From an uncultured Lachnospiraceae bacterium (GTDB lineage Bacteria; Bacillota; Clostridia; Lachnospirales; Lachnospiraceae), in the NCBI GenBank assembly GCA_910586405.1, contig CAJUII010000011.1, forward strand, positions 7,140 to 57,431: 50,292 nt of DNA. The letters are read 5' to 3'. The notes below the pieces were generated by a model. It made no database searches. It was not told the origin of the DNA and saw nothing but the letters and a program-made list of their open reading frames with translations. The position numbers were made by a program, and so were the translations under genes. Positions 32,031-40,448 of the stretch are shown piece by piece. How positions within the stretch are numbered: position 1 is the first letter of the stretch; every line of letters begins with the position of its first letter.

Positions 32031-33143
32031 ATGACAGGGAATATCAATCAGATTTTTAATGAGAAAGACTATTATGAAATCCGTCTGGAGAGCATCGGCG
32101 GGCTGGGTGCAAATTTGTGCGGGAAAATGGTGGGAGAACTGGCTGTGAGGTATCTGGATCTCAACAGTGCGGGATTTTCCAGTTATGGCTCTGAGAAGAC
32201 AGGGACACCCGTGAAAGGCTATATTCGCTTTTGTGCATCGGACAAGGAAATTCGGGTGCATTCGCCAGTTGTCAATCCTGATCTGCTGGTTATTTTCCAT
32301 CAGGCATTGATGCGTGATGCGAAGACGTGGATAGGATGCGGCGCTCAGACGCAGGTTATCATTGCGCTAGATCAGGGGCAGGACGAATGGATGGGATATC
32401 TGCCAAAGACAGTTGGGGGCTGCTATGTGGTCGATGCCAGGCAGATTGCGATGGAGACCAAATCGAGAATCAATGTGGTCATGCTGGGAGCAATGGCAAA
32501 AGTGATGGGGTTTATCGAGCTGGAGCACACCAGACAAATTTGCCGGGACAGTCTTGGCAGGAAATACCCGGCGGCGCTTGAGAGTAATCTAAAAGGGCTG
32601 GAACAGGGTTATGAGCAAGTGCAGCAATTATCACAGGCTCAGCTAGATCTTTTTCAGAGCAAAAGCGGTGAGGAGACGGAGCAAAAGATGCCGGATGACG
32701 GGCAGGAATGGGGGTATGTGACAGCGCCGATTGGCGGTGTGAATCCGCGGTTTGGCAGTACGGTGACAGCAGATTTATCTCCTTCCAGACAGGGATATCT
32801 GCCTGTGTTTATCAAAGAACGGTGTATCAACTGCGGTCTGTGTGACTCGACTTGTCCTGATATGGTGTTCCAGTTTGCTGAGGGAGAATTTAAGGGCAGG
32901 AAGATGATGGTAAACAGAGGGCTTGATTACTATCATTGTAAGGGCTGTATGCGCTGTGTGGATGTCTGTCCGGTCAATGCACTGGTGCGGGGGCTTGAGG
33001 CGGAACATTCGGATAAACAGTACTTTCTGCCCAATCAAGATATGCTGCGCGCGCCCGATTATTATATTAAGACTGGACCAGATGGCTATGTAACCTCGGA
33101 ATCGTATTTGACAGAGAAAAGGCTGGAAGGGGGAGAGGTCTAA
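32031..33143 (+). CDS. 2-oxoacid:ferredoxin oxidoreductase, fused gamma + ferredoxin subunit
   Basis: A 370-residue protein. Residues 15-200 form the gamma domain of pyruvate/2-oxoacid:ferredoxin oxidoreductases (IRLESIGGLGANLCGKMVGE, GFSSYGSEKTGTPVKGYIR). A linker is followed by a ferredoxin-like delta domain with two CxxCxxCxxxCP motifs starting at C265 and C303, which bind two [4Fe-4S] clusters. AGGAGG lies before the ATG at 32031. The stop overlaps the start of the alpha-beta gene by one base (TAATG), so the two are translated together. It passes electrons from 2-oxoacid oxidation to ferredoxin. Confidence 0.92.
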   Translation: MTGNINQIFNEKDYYEIRLESIGGLGANLCGKMVGELAVRYLDLNSAGFSSYGSEKTGTPVKGYIRFCASDKEIRVHSPVVNPDLLVIFHQALMRDAKTWIGCGAQTQVIIALDQGQDEWMGYLPKTVGGCYVVDARQIAMETKSRINVVMLGAMAKVMGFIELEHTRQICRDSLGRKYPAALESNLKGLEQGYEQVQQLSQAQLDLFQSKSGEETEQKMPDDGQEWGYVTAPIGGVNPRFGSTVTADLSPSRQGYLPVFIKERCINCGLCDSTCPDMVFQFAEGEFKGRKMMVNRGLDYYHCKGCMRCVDVCPVNALVRGLEAEHSDKQYFLPNQDMLRAPDYYIKTGPDGYVTSESYLTEKRLEGGEV

Positions 33144-35368
33144 TGGAAAAGCAGATAATCGAGTATGCGGGCGGCAATGAGATTGCAGCGATCGCGATCA
33201 AACAGATTGGATATGACCTTATGGGATATTACCCGATCACGCCCTCCACACAGATCGCAGAAAATCTTGATGAGATGCGCGCCAGAGGAGAGACAGATCT
33301 GATCATGATCGCTGCGGAGGGAGAACACAGTGCGGCGGGAATCTGTTATGGTGCGTCGGTCGGCGGCGGCAGGGTCATCAATGCCACCAGCGCGAATGGT
33401 CTGCTGTATGCGCTGGAACAGTTTCCAGTCCAGTCCGGCACACGGTATCCAATGGTGATGAATGTGGCATGCAGGACGGTTTCTGGTCCTTTGTCTATCA
33501 AAGGGGATCACAGTGATATTATGTTTCTGTTAAATGCCGGATGGCCGATATTGTTTGCACATACTGTGCAGCAGGTCTATGATTTTAATATCATTGCGCT
33601 GAGGCTTGCAGAGCAGGTGCAGCTGCCAGTGGTAGTCGCGTATGACGGCTTTTTTACAAGTCATCAGAAGCGGCGGTGTATGCGGTTTGAGAGGGATGAG
33701 GCGGTGCGGCAGTTCATCGGACCCAAGAGGGAACAAACTCCATTTCTGGATCTGTCGAATCCGATCACAGTTGGCTCATATATGAACGAGCCGGATTTGA
33801 TCAATAACCGCTATCAGCTTCATCTGGCCATGCAGCAGGCGGATGAACTGCTTCCGAAGCTGTTTGAGGAGTATGGGGGGTTATCTGGCAGAGAGTATAG
33901 TAAGGTGGAAGGTTATCATTGTGAGGATGCAAAGGAACTGCTGGTACTGCTAGGCTCCTCCTATGAGACAGCGAAGGAGGGGGTGGACAGTCTTGGCGCG
34001 AGAGGCAGGAAAGCGGGGATTGTCACGCTCAATGTACTGCGCCCATTTCCTGACAAGGCATTGTATGAGATTTGTCAGAATGCTGACACGATGCTGATAG
34101 CTGACAGACAGGACAGCTATGGGGCGTGGGGCGGAAATCTCTCGTTGGAGGTGCGCGCCATGATGCAGAAGTTTGGCGGCAGGGCACAGATCAAGAGCCG
34201 GGTTTATGGACTTGGCGGCAAGGATTTCTTTGCAGAGGATGTGGAGAAATTGCTGGATATCGCCTTGGCGAAGGAGGCGCCGGACTTTGATTATTATGGC
34301 GTGACACCGGGAACAGTCCAGCAGACGATGGACAAGGGACCCTTTTTTGCACCTCTTAGTGCAAAGAGAACGCAGATTGGTGCGACACAGGTCGAGAGAG
34401 ATCTGAGAGGTGAAGTGCAGGTCAAGGGCGGCAGTCTAAATGCTACGGCTGCTATGCCAAAGCGTCTTGCACCGGGACATGGCGCATGTCCTGGCTGCGG
34501 GATACCCGTCAACCTCAATCTGCTCTCCAGGGCGATTGAAGATCCTATTGTCTTTCTTTTTCAGACGGGGTGTGGTATGATTGTCACAACGCCGTATCCA
34601 CGCACGAGTTTTAAAGTTCCGTATCTCCACAATCTGTTTCAAAATGGAGCAGCGACACTTAGCGGACTGGCAGAAATCTGTTACCGGAAACAAAAGCGGG
34701 GGGAATTGCCGCAGGGCGATATCATCTTTGTGATGGTCAGCGGAGATGGCGGCATGGATATCGGTATGGGTTCGGCACTCGGAACTGCGCTCAGGGGACA
34801 TCGGCTTTTGCTCTTTGAGTATGATAATGGCGGTTATATGAATACCGGCTATCAGCTGTCTTACTCGACGCCAAAGGGTGCAAGAAGCGCTACATCCCAT
34901 GTGGGCGTAAAGCAGTATGGCAAGACATTTTTTCACAAAGATATGCCCCGCATCATGGCTGCTACAGGGATTCCTTACGTTGCTACCGCTGCGGAATCCA
35001 ATCCTACGGACTTTATAAAAAAAGCAGCAAAGGCGGCGTATTATGCCAAGACAGAGGGAACCGCATATCTCAAAGCATTATCGGCGTGTCCTCTGAACTG
35101 GAATGACAATCCGTCCACTGAGCGGAAGGTGATCGAGGCAGGTGTAAATTGCTGCTATTTCCCACTGTTTGAGATTGAGCAGGGAAAAACGCGTCTGAGC
35201 TATGAGCCGGATGCAGCAGGAAAGAAAATTCCTGTCACGGACTGGCTTGCAATGATGGGACGCACAAAGCATCTGTGCGGTGAGTCGTATCAGGAAGTAG
35301 TAGAAAGTCTGCAAAATGAGGTGGATAAAAGATATCAGCGTCTTAGGAGTGATGCAGGGCTTGGTTAA
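33143..35368 (+). CDS. 2-oxoacid (probably pyruvate):ferredoxin oxidoreductase, fused alpha + beta subunit
   Basis: A 741-residue protein fusing the alpha domain (about 1-400; YYPITPSTQIAENL, AAEGEHSAAGICYGAS, SIKGDHSDIM) to the thiamine-diphosphate beta domain (about 440-700). The beta part has C449-PG-C452, G534-D-G-G-M-D-I-G and YMNTGYQLSYSTPKGA. The last segment and the GDHSD motif resemble pyruvate:ferredoxin oxidoreductase, so pyruvate is the likely substrate, giving acetyl-CoA, CO2 and reduced ferredoxin. With the preceding gene the four classical subunits are packed into two proteins. The enzyme is oxygen sensitive, and a superoxide reductase follows directly. Other 2-oxoacids remain possible. 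Confidence 0.9.
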   Translation: MEKQIIEYAGGNEIAAIAIKQIGYDLMGYYPITPSTQIAENLDEMRARGETDLIMIAAEGEHSAAGICYGASVGGGRVINATSANGLLYALEQFPVQSGTRYPMVMNVACRTVSGPLSIKGDHSDIMFLLNAGWPILFAHTVQQVYDFNIIALRLAEQVQLPVVVAYDGFFTSHQKRRCMRFERDEAVRQFIGPKREQTPFLDLSNPITVGSYMNEPDLINNRYQLHLAMQQADELLPKLFEEYGGLSGREYSKVEGYHCEDAKELLVLLGSSYETAKEGVDSLGARGRKAGIVTLNVLRPFPDKALYEICQNADTMLIADRQDSYGAWGGNLSLEVRAMMQKFGGRAQIKSRVYGLGGKDFFAEDVEKLLDIALAKEAPDFDYYGVTPGTVQQTMDKGPFFAPLSAKRTQIGATQVERDLRGEVQVKGGSLNATAAMPKRLAPGHGACPGCGIPVNLNLLSRAIEDPIVFLFQTGCGMIVTTPYPRTSFKVPYLHNLFQNGAATLSGLAEICYRKQKRGELPQGDIIFVMVSGDGGMDIGMGSALGTALRGHRLLLFEYDNGGYMNTGYQLSYSTPKGARSATSHVGVKQYGKTFFHKDMPRIMAATGIPYVATAAESNPTDFIKKAAKAAYYAKTEGTAYLKALSACPLNWNDNPSTERKVIEAGVNCCYFPLFEIEQGKTRLSYEPDAAGKKIPVTDWLAMMGRTKHLCGESYQEVVESLQNEVDKRYQRLRSDAGLG

Positions 35369-35383
35369 CCAATCAAATTTGAT
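35361..35383. promoter_or_regulatory. Two abutting 12-bp perfect palindromes before the superoxide reductase gene
   Basis: TTGGTTAACCAA (35361-35372) and ATCAAATTTGAT (35372-35383) are each perfect palindromes and share one base. They span the oxidoreductase stop codon and end 22 bases before the superoxide reductase ATG. They may be regulator-binding sites, for example for a redox regulator, but they match no consensus I can name with confidence. Confidence 0.45.
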
Positions 35384-35405
35384 AGATGAGAAGGAGTGTA
35401 TGTAA

Positions 35406-35768
35406 ATGGATAAGAGTGTATTTGTAAAAAGTAATGAGGCAGTTTTATATCTGGTATCTGGAAAAAAGGATGCTTTAAATCTGCCAATACTGGATTCCTC
35501 GGTCTCGGAGGGCGCAGGTGAGAAGCATATTCCAGTGGTGGAGCGCAACGGAAGAGACATTACAGTGAAGGTTGGCAGCGTAGCACATCCAATGTCTGAG
35601 GAGCACAGCATTGACTGGATTTTCCTCGAGACGAAAAAGGGCGGTCAATTTGTGAAGCTGTCTCCGCAGGATGCGCCAGCGGCACATTTTGTACTGGCTG
35701 AGCAGGATGAAGCATGTGCGGCGTATGCATACTGCAATCTTCATGGATTCTGGAAGACCGAACTATAA
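35406..35768 (+). CDS. Superoxide reductase lacking the N-terminal rubredoxin-like site
   Basis: Reduces superoxide to hydrogen peroxide in anaerobes. The 120-residue protein has the complete centre II iron site: E39-K40-H41, H61-P-M, E-E-H67, and C110-NL-H113-GFW. The N-terminal region aligns in length with the desulforedoxin-like domain of desulfoferrodoxins, but it contains none of the four Cys ligands, as in the Treponema-type (class III) enzymes. It is cytoplasmic. AAGGAG precedes the ATG. Its place right after an oxygen-sensitive ferredoxin oxidoreductase suggests protection of that enzyme. Confidence 0.92.
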   Translation: MDKSVFVKSNEAVLYLVSGKKDALNLPILDSSVSEGAGEKHIPVVERNGRDITVKVGSVAHPMSEEHSIDWIFLETKKGGQFVKLSPQDAPAAHFVLAEQDEACAAYAYCNLHGFWKTEL

Positions 35769-35813
35769 TCATACAGAGCGCATTGGCACAAATGATGGAG
35801 TGAGGAGAGAGAA

Positions 35814-37163
35814 ATGGCACAGAATGCAAAAGAAAACCTGATCACTCAGCCGCCGGCGCGAAGTCTGTTCTTCTTTGCGCTGCCGATGATCATTGGGAAT
35901 TTATTTCAACAGTTTTATAACATGGCAGATTCCATCATCGTTGGAAATCTGGTAGGAGAGGATGCGCTTGCGGCAGTGGGGGCATCTTATTCCTTTACGA
36001 CGGTATTTATCATGATTGCGATCGGGGGAGGGATTGGCGCGTCTGTCCTTACCAGCCAGTATCTTGGCGCAGGGCATTACAAGGAGATGAAAAGCTCTGT
36101 CTACACTTTTTTGATCGCGTTTGCCGTATTTAGCACACTGCTTGCGGCAGTCGGGTTTTTTATCAATCCGACAGTGCTTCGCGCATTAAAAACCCCCGAA
36201 AATATCATGCCTGACGCAGTGTCATATCTACAGATTTACTTTGCTGGACTGCCGTTTATGTTTATGTACAATATTTTGTCGGCAGATTTTAACGCGCTTG
36301 GCAGATCGAAGATACCACTGTTTTTGTTGATATTTTCTTCTATATTAAATATTCTTCTGGATTACTGGATGGTGGGCAGTCTGGGGATGGGCGTGGCCGG
36401 TGCGGCAGTTGCGACAGTGATTGCACAGGGCATAGCGGCAGTGATTTCATTTGTAATTCTCATGAAACTGCTCTCGACATATCACACGGAGGACAAGGTG
36501 GAGCGTTTCCGAACAGATATGTTTGCCGCAGGAGTCAGAATTGCAGTGCCATCGATTGTACAGCAGTCCATCGTGAGTATTGGTATGCTGTTAACACAGT
36601 CCGCGGTCAACCAGTTTGGCTCGTCGGCGCTTGCAGGGTATTCTGCGGGAATGCGGCTTGAGTCGCTCTGCATTGTACCCATGATCGCGACAGGAAATGC
36701 GATGTCCACCTTTACGGCACAGAATCTGGGGGCGGGAAAACCAGAGCGCGTGCGGCAGGGCTATCATGCGGCATACGGTATCATCATTGGTTTTGGGATT
36801 GTGTTGATTTTGATCTCACAGCTAGGCTGCAATCCGATTCTGTCAGTGTTTGTGGAACAGGGCGCGTCGGCAGTGGCGTTTGAGACAGGAACTTCGTATT
36901 TCCGGTTTATTGGTCTGTTTTTTTCATTTTTGGGTTTCAAGGCGATAACCGACGGGATATTGAGAGGTGCAGGGGATATCAAAGTGTATATGCTGGCAAA
37001 TCTGATCAACTTAGGAATCCGCGTTGCAGTGGCACAGCTCTGTTCCCCGGTGTGGGGAATCCAGCTGGTCTGGTATGCGGTACCGATGGGATGGACGGCG
37101 AATTATCTGATTTCGTATTGCTGGTACCGCACGGGGCATTGGAAAAAGAACAGGCTCGTATAA
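35814..37163 (+). CDS. MATE-family efflux transporter
   Basis: A 449-residue membrane protein with about twelve helices in two homologous halves. The N-terminal family signature is ALPMIIGNLFQQFYNMADSIIVGNLVGEDALAAVG; the second half repeats it around AVPSIVQQSIVSIGMLLTQSAVNQFGSSALAGYSAGMR. MATE pumps export drugs or metabolites using Na+ or H+. GAGGAGAG precedes the ATG. It lies 45 bases after the superoxide reductase gene and may be in the same transcript. The substrate cannot be told from sequence. Confidence 0.93.
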   Translation: MAQNAKENLITQPPARSLFFFALPMIIGNLFQQFYNMADSIIVGNLVGEDALAAVGASYSFTTVFIMIAIGGGIGASVLTSQYLGAGHYKEMKSSVYTFLIAFAVFSTLLAAVGFFINPTVLRALKTPENIMPDAVSYLQIYFAGLPFMFMYNILSADFNALGRSKIPLFLLIFSSILNILLDYWMVGSLGMGVAGAAVATVIAQGIAAVISFVILMKLLSTYHTEDKVERFRTDMFAAGVRIAVPSIVQQSIVSIGMLLTQSAVNQFGSSALAGYSAGMRLESLCIVPMIATGNAMSTFTAQNLGAGKPERVRQGYHAAYGIIIGFGIVLILISQLGCNPILSVFVEQGASAVAFETGTSYFRFIGLFFSFLGFKAITDGILRGAGDIKVYMLANLINLGIRVAVAQLCSPVWGIQLVWYAVPMGWTANYLISYCWYRTGHWKKNRLV

Positions 37164-37208
37164 AGATACGGCTATAGCTGGTATCAAGACGTTGTAGTTC
37201 CTGCAAAA

Positions 37209-37244
37209 TCCTGTGTTTACAGGAGCAGTATATGATGCTAAAAT
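37209..37244 (+). promoter_or_regulatory. Promoter with embedded palindrome, zinc dehydrogenase gene
   Basis: TTTACA (37216-37221) and TAAAAT (37239-37244) with a 17-base spacer. The -35 box sits inside the perfect hairpin-type palindrome TCCTGT-GTTT-ACAGGA (37209-37224), a likely operator. Confidence 0.55.
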
Positions 37245-37282
37245 AATCTGAAGAGCGTGTGGCATAATGAGGAGGAAATTTG

Positions 37283-38341
37283 ATGAAGGCTTGGGTATTG
37301 TATGGTGCAGATGACATCCGATTTGAGGAGGTGGACAAGCCGCAGCCAGCGGAGAATGAAGTGATCGTTGCAGTGAGGGCGGCGGGGATTTGCGGCTCGG
37401 ATATTCCCCGAATCTATCAGACCGGTGCACATGTGCATCCGCTGATTCCTGGACATGAGTTTTCCGGTCAGGTGGCGGCAGCAGGCAAGACAGTCAGCAA
37501 GGTTTGGGAGAATCAGCGTGTCGGCATTTTTCCGCTGATTCCGTGCAGGAACTGTGTGGCATGTCGAACACAGCACTATGAGCTGTGTCGCAGCTATAGT
37601 TATCTCGGTTCGCGCAGAGACGGCGGATTTGCAGAGTACGTGTCAGTGCCGGCGTGGAATCTGATCGCGCTGCCTGACAATGTGACCTATGAGCAGGCGG
37701 CAATGATGGAGCCTATGGCGGTGGCAGTTCATGCCATGCGCAGCGCGCTCACTGGCGCTGTGGACCGCGCGAAATCCATCGCGGTCTGTGGCCTCGGCAC
37801 GATTGGAATGCTGCTGGTCTTGTTTTTGAGAGAGGCAGGCTATGAGAATATCTATGTGCTGGGCAATAAGGAGTTCCAGCGAAGCATGGCGGCAGCAATC
37901 GGTGTGGAGCCGGGGCATATATATCATGGCGATCCTGGCAGTGCATGTGAATGGCTGTTCGCGCAGACAGACGGTGTTGGTGTAGATGTATTTTTGGAGT
38001 GCGTCGGCAAGAATGAGACGATATCCGATGCGATTCGGTGCACTGCGCCAAACGGTGTGGTACAGCTTGTGGGCAATCCGGCATCTGATCTGCTGTTTGA
38101 TCAGAATACATATTGGAAAATCCTTCGCAATCAGCTAACAGTCAAGGGCAGTTGGAACTCCTCATTTACACACAGCGAGGAGGATGACTGGCAGTATGTG
38201 CTCGACAGGCTGCGGCGTGGCTGCATCCAACCGCAGCAGTGCATTACACATCGGCTGGCGCTTGGTGCGTTGGAGAAGGGATTTAGAATCATGCGGGACA
38301 AGACGGAGGCATATATGAAAGTGATGCAGACAGACGCATGA
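37283..38341 (+). CDS. Zinc-dependent medium-chain dehydrogenase, GatD-like
   Basis: A 352-residue alcohol/polyol dehydrogenase. Catalytic-zinc residues are the Cys in AGICGSDIPRIY and GHEF. The structural zinc loop is CRNCVACRTQHYELC, with four Cys. The NAD-binding loop is AVCGLGTIGMLLV. The IPRIYQTGAHVHPLIPGHEFSG segment resembles galactitol-1-phosphate 5-dehydrogenases, so a sugar alcohol or its phosphate is the likely substrate. GGAGGAAA lies before the ATG at 37283; the TTG three bases earlier is less likely. It has its own promoter and palindrome. No PTS genes are next to it, so the exact substrate is uncertain. The jet genes follow 69 bases later. Confidence 0.87.
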   Translation: MKAWVLYGADDIRFEEVDKPQPAENEVIVAVRAAGICGSDIPRIYQTGAHVHPLIPGHEFSGQVAAAGKTVSKVWENQRVGIFPLIPCRNCVACRTQHYELCRSYSYLGSRRDGGFAEYVSVPAWNLIALPDNVTYEQAAMMEPMAVAVHAMRSALTGAVDRAKSIAVCGLGTIGMLLVLFLREAGYENIYVLGNKEFQRSMAAAIGVEPGHIYHGDPGSACEWLFAQTDGVGVDVFLECVGKNETISDAIRCTAPNGVVQLVGNPASDLLFDQNTYWKILRNQLTVKGSWNSSFTHSEEDDWQYVLDRLRRGCIQPQQCITHRLALGALEKGFRIMRDKTEAYMKVMQTDA

Positions 38342-38376
38342 GAACCGCAGCAAAAGGGATGCAAAAGTGAGGGGAT

Positions 38377-38406
38377 ATGAAGAAATTCCCTATGGCGAAA
38401 GAATAG
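38377..38406 (+). CDS. Possible nine-codon leader peptide before jetA
   Basis: GTGAGGGG precedes ATG 38377, which opens a frame of nine codons (MKKFPMAKE) ending with TAG at 38404-38406, four bases before the jetA ATG. jetA itself has only a poor ribosome site (GAAAGA), so translation of the mini-frame could deliver ribosomes to jetA. It is short enough to be chance. Confidence 0.3.
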   Translation: MKKFPMAKE

Positions 38407-38410
38407 ACAA

Positions 38411-39853
38411 ATGATATTAAAAAAGACAATACCCAAAGAATTTTATAAACTGTTTCGCACGAGAAACATGGACGCCTACATGATGTTTTTGGTTTCTATC
38501 TATGATGAAAACAATGAGGTATACACAGCGCTTGGCCTTACTACAGAGGACGGGCAGGCAATCATCGGTGAAGTGATCAGCAGGATGCAGATCGAGTGGA
38601 TGGAGGATAGTGAGGAGACGGCAGAGCCGGCGGAGAATACCGCCTTTGGGGCACCGGGCACGCCCTCTGCCATCCTTAATACCTTGATTCGCTGGGGATG
38701 GATTAAGAGTGACTACGATGAGCAGTTAAATACTTACATTCTGTCCTTTCCAGAGTACAGCCAGCTCTATGTAGAGCTGTTTAAGAAGCTGCAAAGCGAC
38801 GATGACAGCAGGGAGCGGGAGAGTATTCTTTCTATATATAGTGCACTTTTTACCTATCAGGCAGATCAGGAAAAAAATAATGACATCCTAAAAAGTGCGC
38901 TCGTCACGTCTAAAAATCTGGAAACATTGTTATCAAACATGCAGAATGGGATGCGCGCATATTTTGATGTGCTCTCAAGGAGCAAAAATTTCATAGAAAT
39001 CCAAAAAGTGCTTGTGGATGAGATCAATAACAGTGATAGTGAGAAGTATGCCATTCTGACGACCACGGACAGTTTTTACCGCTATAAAGAATCCGTGAAG
39101 GAGTTAATCAGTCAGATTTTAAACCAGCATGACCAAAAGAAACCAGAGTTTTTGAGGGTACTGCATCAGTGTGAGAACAATTCACCAGAATACGCCCGCG
39201 CGAAGAAGGCGTTGCAGTATAGCGATGAGGCGGTCGAGTTGATCTATAAGATCGAGCGGCAGTTTGACCTGATCGAGAGAAAATACAATAAGCTGGTGGA
39301 GCAGAAGGCGGTTTTTGCCAAGCGCGCACTCGCGAGAATCCACTATATCTTTCAGGAGGGCGCGACGGAGGAGGACAGTGTATTTCGGCTGATTCGGCTG
39401 ATTGAGAAGCACAGTAATCCGGGGATGGTGCTCGATGCGCTGAGAGAGAAGATTCGGTTTACAGCACCGTTTAAACGGTTTGATGACAACAGTATTTACA
39501 AGCGGCATAATAGCAGTGATACGCTTTTTCAGCCCTTGGCAGTGGAGCGCACGACAGAACGAAATACAACGGAAATTACGGATTTTGTGCCAAAGCCGCG
39601 ATACACGAAGAAGGAGCTGCGGGCATTTTGCGACCGCAATGTGAAGGATGGTGTATTCCAGACGACGCCGGATACAGTGCAGTCTGTGGAAGATTTAGAA
39701 AAAATGTTGTTTTTGTGGCAGGAAGTCACAGGAAAACAGCCAAAGCAGGATTTTGTGCAGCTTGGAAGAGAGCTACAGAACAAGAATGGATTTACTTTTT
39801 CGGAGCTGTGCATTGCGATAGAGGAGGCGTTCGACGATGAAATATATGGATGA
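38411..39853 (+). CDS. jetA: JetA-like subunit of a Wadjet/MksBEF-type SMC complex
   Basis: JetA is the kleisin-like subunit (MukF/MksF counterpart) of Wadjet, an SMC complex that restricts plasmid uptake. This 480-residue protein resembles the JetA family of clostridia (formerly DUF5716). It has an N-terminal winged-helix-like part (KEFYKLFRTRNMDAYMMFLVSIYD), a WGWIKSDYDEQLNTYILSF region, then long helices (about 110-340) and a C-terminal segment ending FTFSELCIAIEEAFDDE. Identity rests strongly on the two following genes. It overlaps jetB by 17 bases. The ribosome site is weak, and a mini-frame lies just before it. Confidence 0.82.
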   Translation: MILKKTIPKEFYKLFRTRNMDAYMMFLVSIYDENNEVYTALGLTTEDGQAIIGEVISRMQIEWMEDSEETAEPAENTAFGAPGTPSAILNTLIRWGWIKSDYDEQLNTYILSFPEYSQLYVELFKKLQSDDDSRERESILSIYSALFTYQADQEKNNDILKSALVTSKNLETLLSNMQNGMRAYFDVLSRSKNFIEIQKVLVDEINNSDSEKYAILTTTDSFYRYKESVKELISQILNQHDQKKPEFLRVLHQCENNSPEYARAKKALQYSDEAVELIYKIERQFDLIERKYNKLVEQKAVFAKRALARIHYIFQEGATEEDSVFRLIRLIEKHSNPGMVLDALREKIRFTAPFKRFDDNSIYKRHNSSDTLFQPLAVERTTERNTTEITDFVPKPRYTKKELRAFCDRNVKDGVFQTTPDTVQSVEDLEKMLFLWQEVTGKQPKQDFVQLGRELQNKNGFTFSELCIAIEEAFDDEIYG

Positions 39854-40448
39854 GCTGTCACAGAGTGAGGCGGCGGGAATCAAGAAGACGATACAAGATT
39901 TGTTTCGGCAGACCTGTATACTAGAGGTCAAATGTGACCCGGTGACACTGGTGCAGCGGGATAATCCCAGGTATCGCATCTGTGCTAACCACAGGGAATT
40001 TATAGCGGACTATCTTTCGGTGCTAGACTGTGAGCTGGTGCATGACCCGCAGGAACACATCTTTCGTATCAGGGGGGAGAGTATGCCCATCGACCGGCTG
40101 ACGCTCACCGGCACGCGAATCCTGTTAATTCTAAAGGTCATCTACCGGGACCGAGTCATGGGGGAAGGGTTGCAGGCGACAGTGACCTGTCTGCGGGAAA
40201 TCAGGGAGATTGGAAGCAACACCAACCTGCTGACGCGAAAGCTGACAGCACAGGAGTGGCAGGATGCACTGTCCACGCTCAAGGTGCACCAGATTATAGA
40301 GCTGCCGGGAGCGATCGGAAATCTTGAGGATGACACGCCAATCTATATGTACAGTACGATCAATATTTTCTGTTCGTCGGTGGAGATCAACGAGCTGATA
40401 AAAATGTATGAGGAGTCTACAGGTGAAGAAAGCGAAGAAGATATTTAA
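39837..40448 (+). CDS. jetB: JetB-like subunit (DUF4194)
   Basis: JetB is the KITE/MukE counterpart. The 203-residue protein shows the DUF4194 pattern: an N-terminal helix, RYRICANHREFIADYLSVLDCELVHDPQEHIFRI, then LTLTGTRILLILKVIYRDRV and a C-terminal SSVEINELIKMYEES. GAGGAGG lies about nine bases before the ATG at 39837. It overlaps jetA by 17 bases and jetC by 26 bases, so the three are translationally coupled, as expected for subunits of one complex. Confidence 0.88.
   Translation: MKYMDELSQSEAAGIKKTIQDLFRQTCILEVKCDPVTLVQRDNPRYRICANHREFIADYLSVLDCELVHDPQEHIFRIRGESMPIDRLTLTGTRILLILKVIYRDRVMGEGLQATVTCLREIREIGSNTNLLTRKLTAQEWQDALSTLKVHQIIELPGAIGNLEDDTPIYMYSTINIFCSSVEINELIKMYEESTGEESEEDI

Noticed and set aside
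34436..34936. Minus-strand frame opposite the TPP domain of the oxidoreductase
   Set aside because: Antisense of conserved thiamine-binding motifs; composition is not protein-like.
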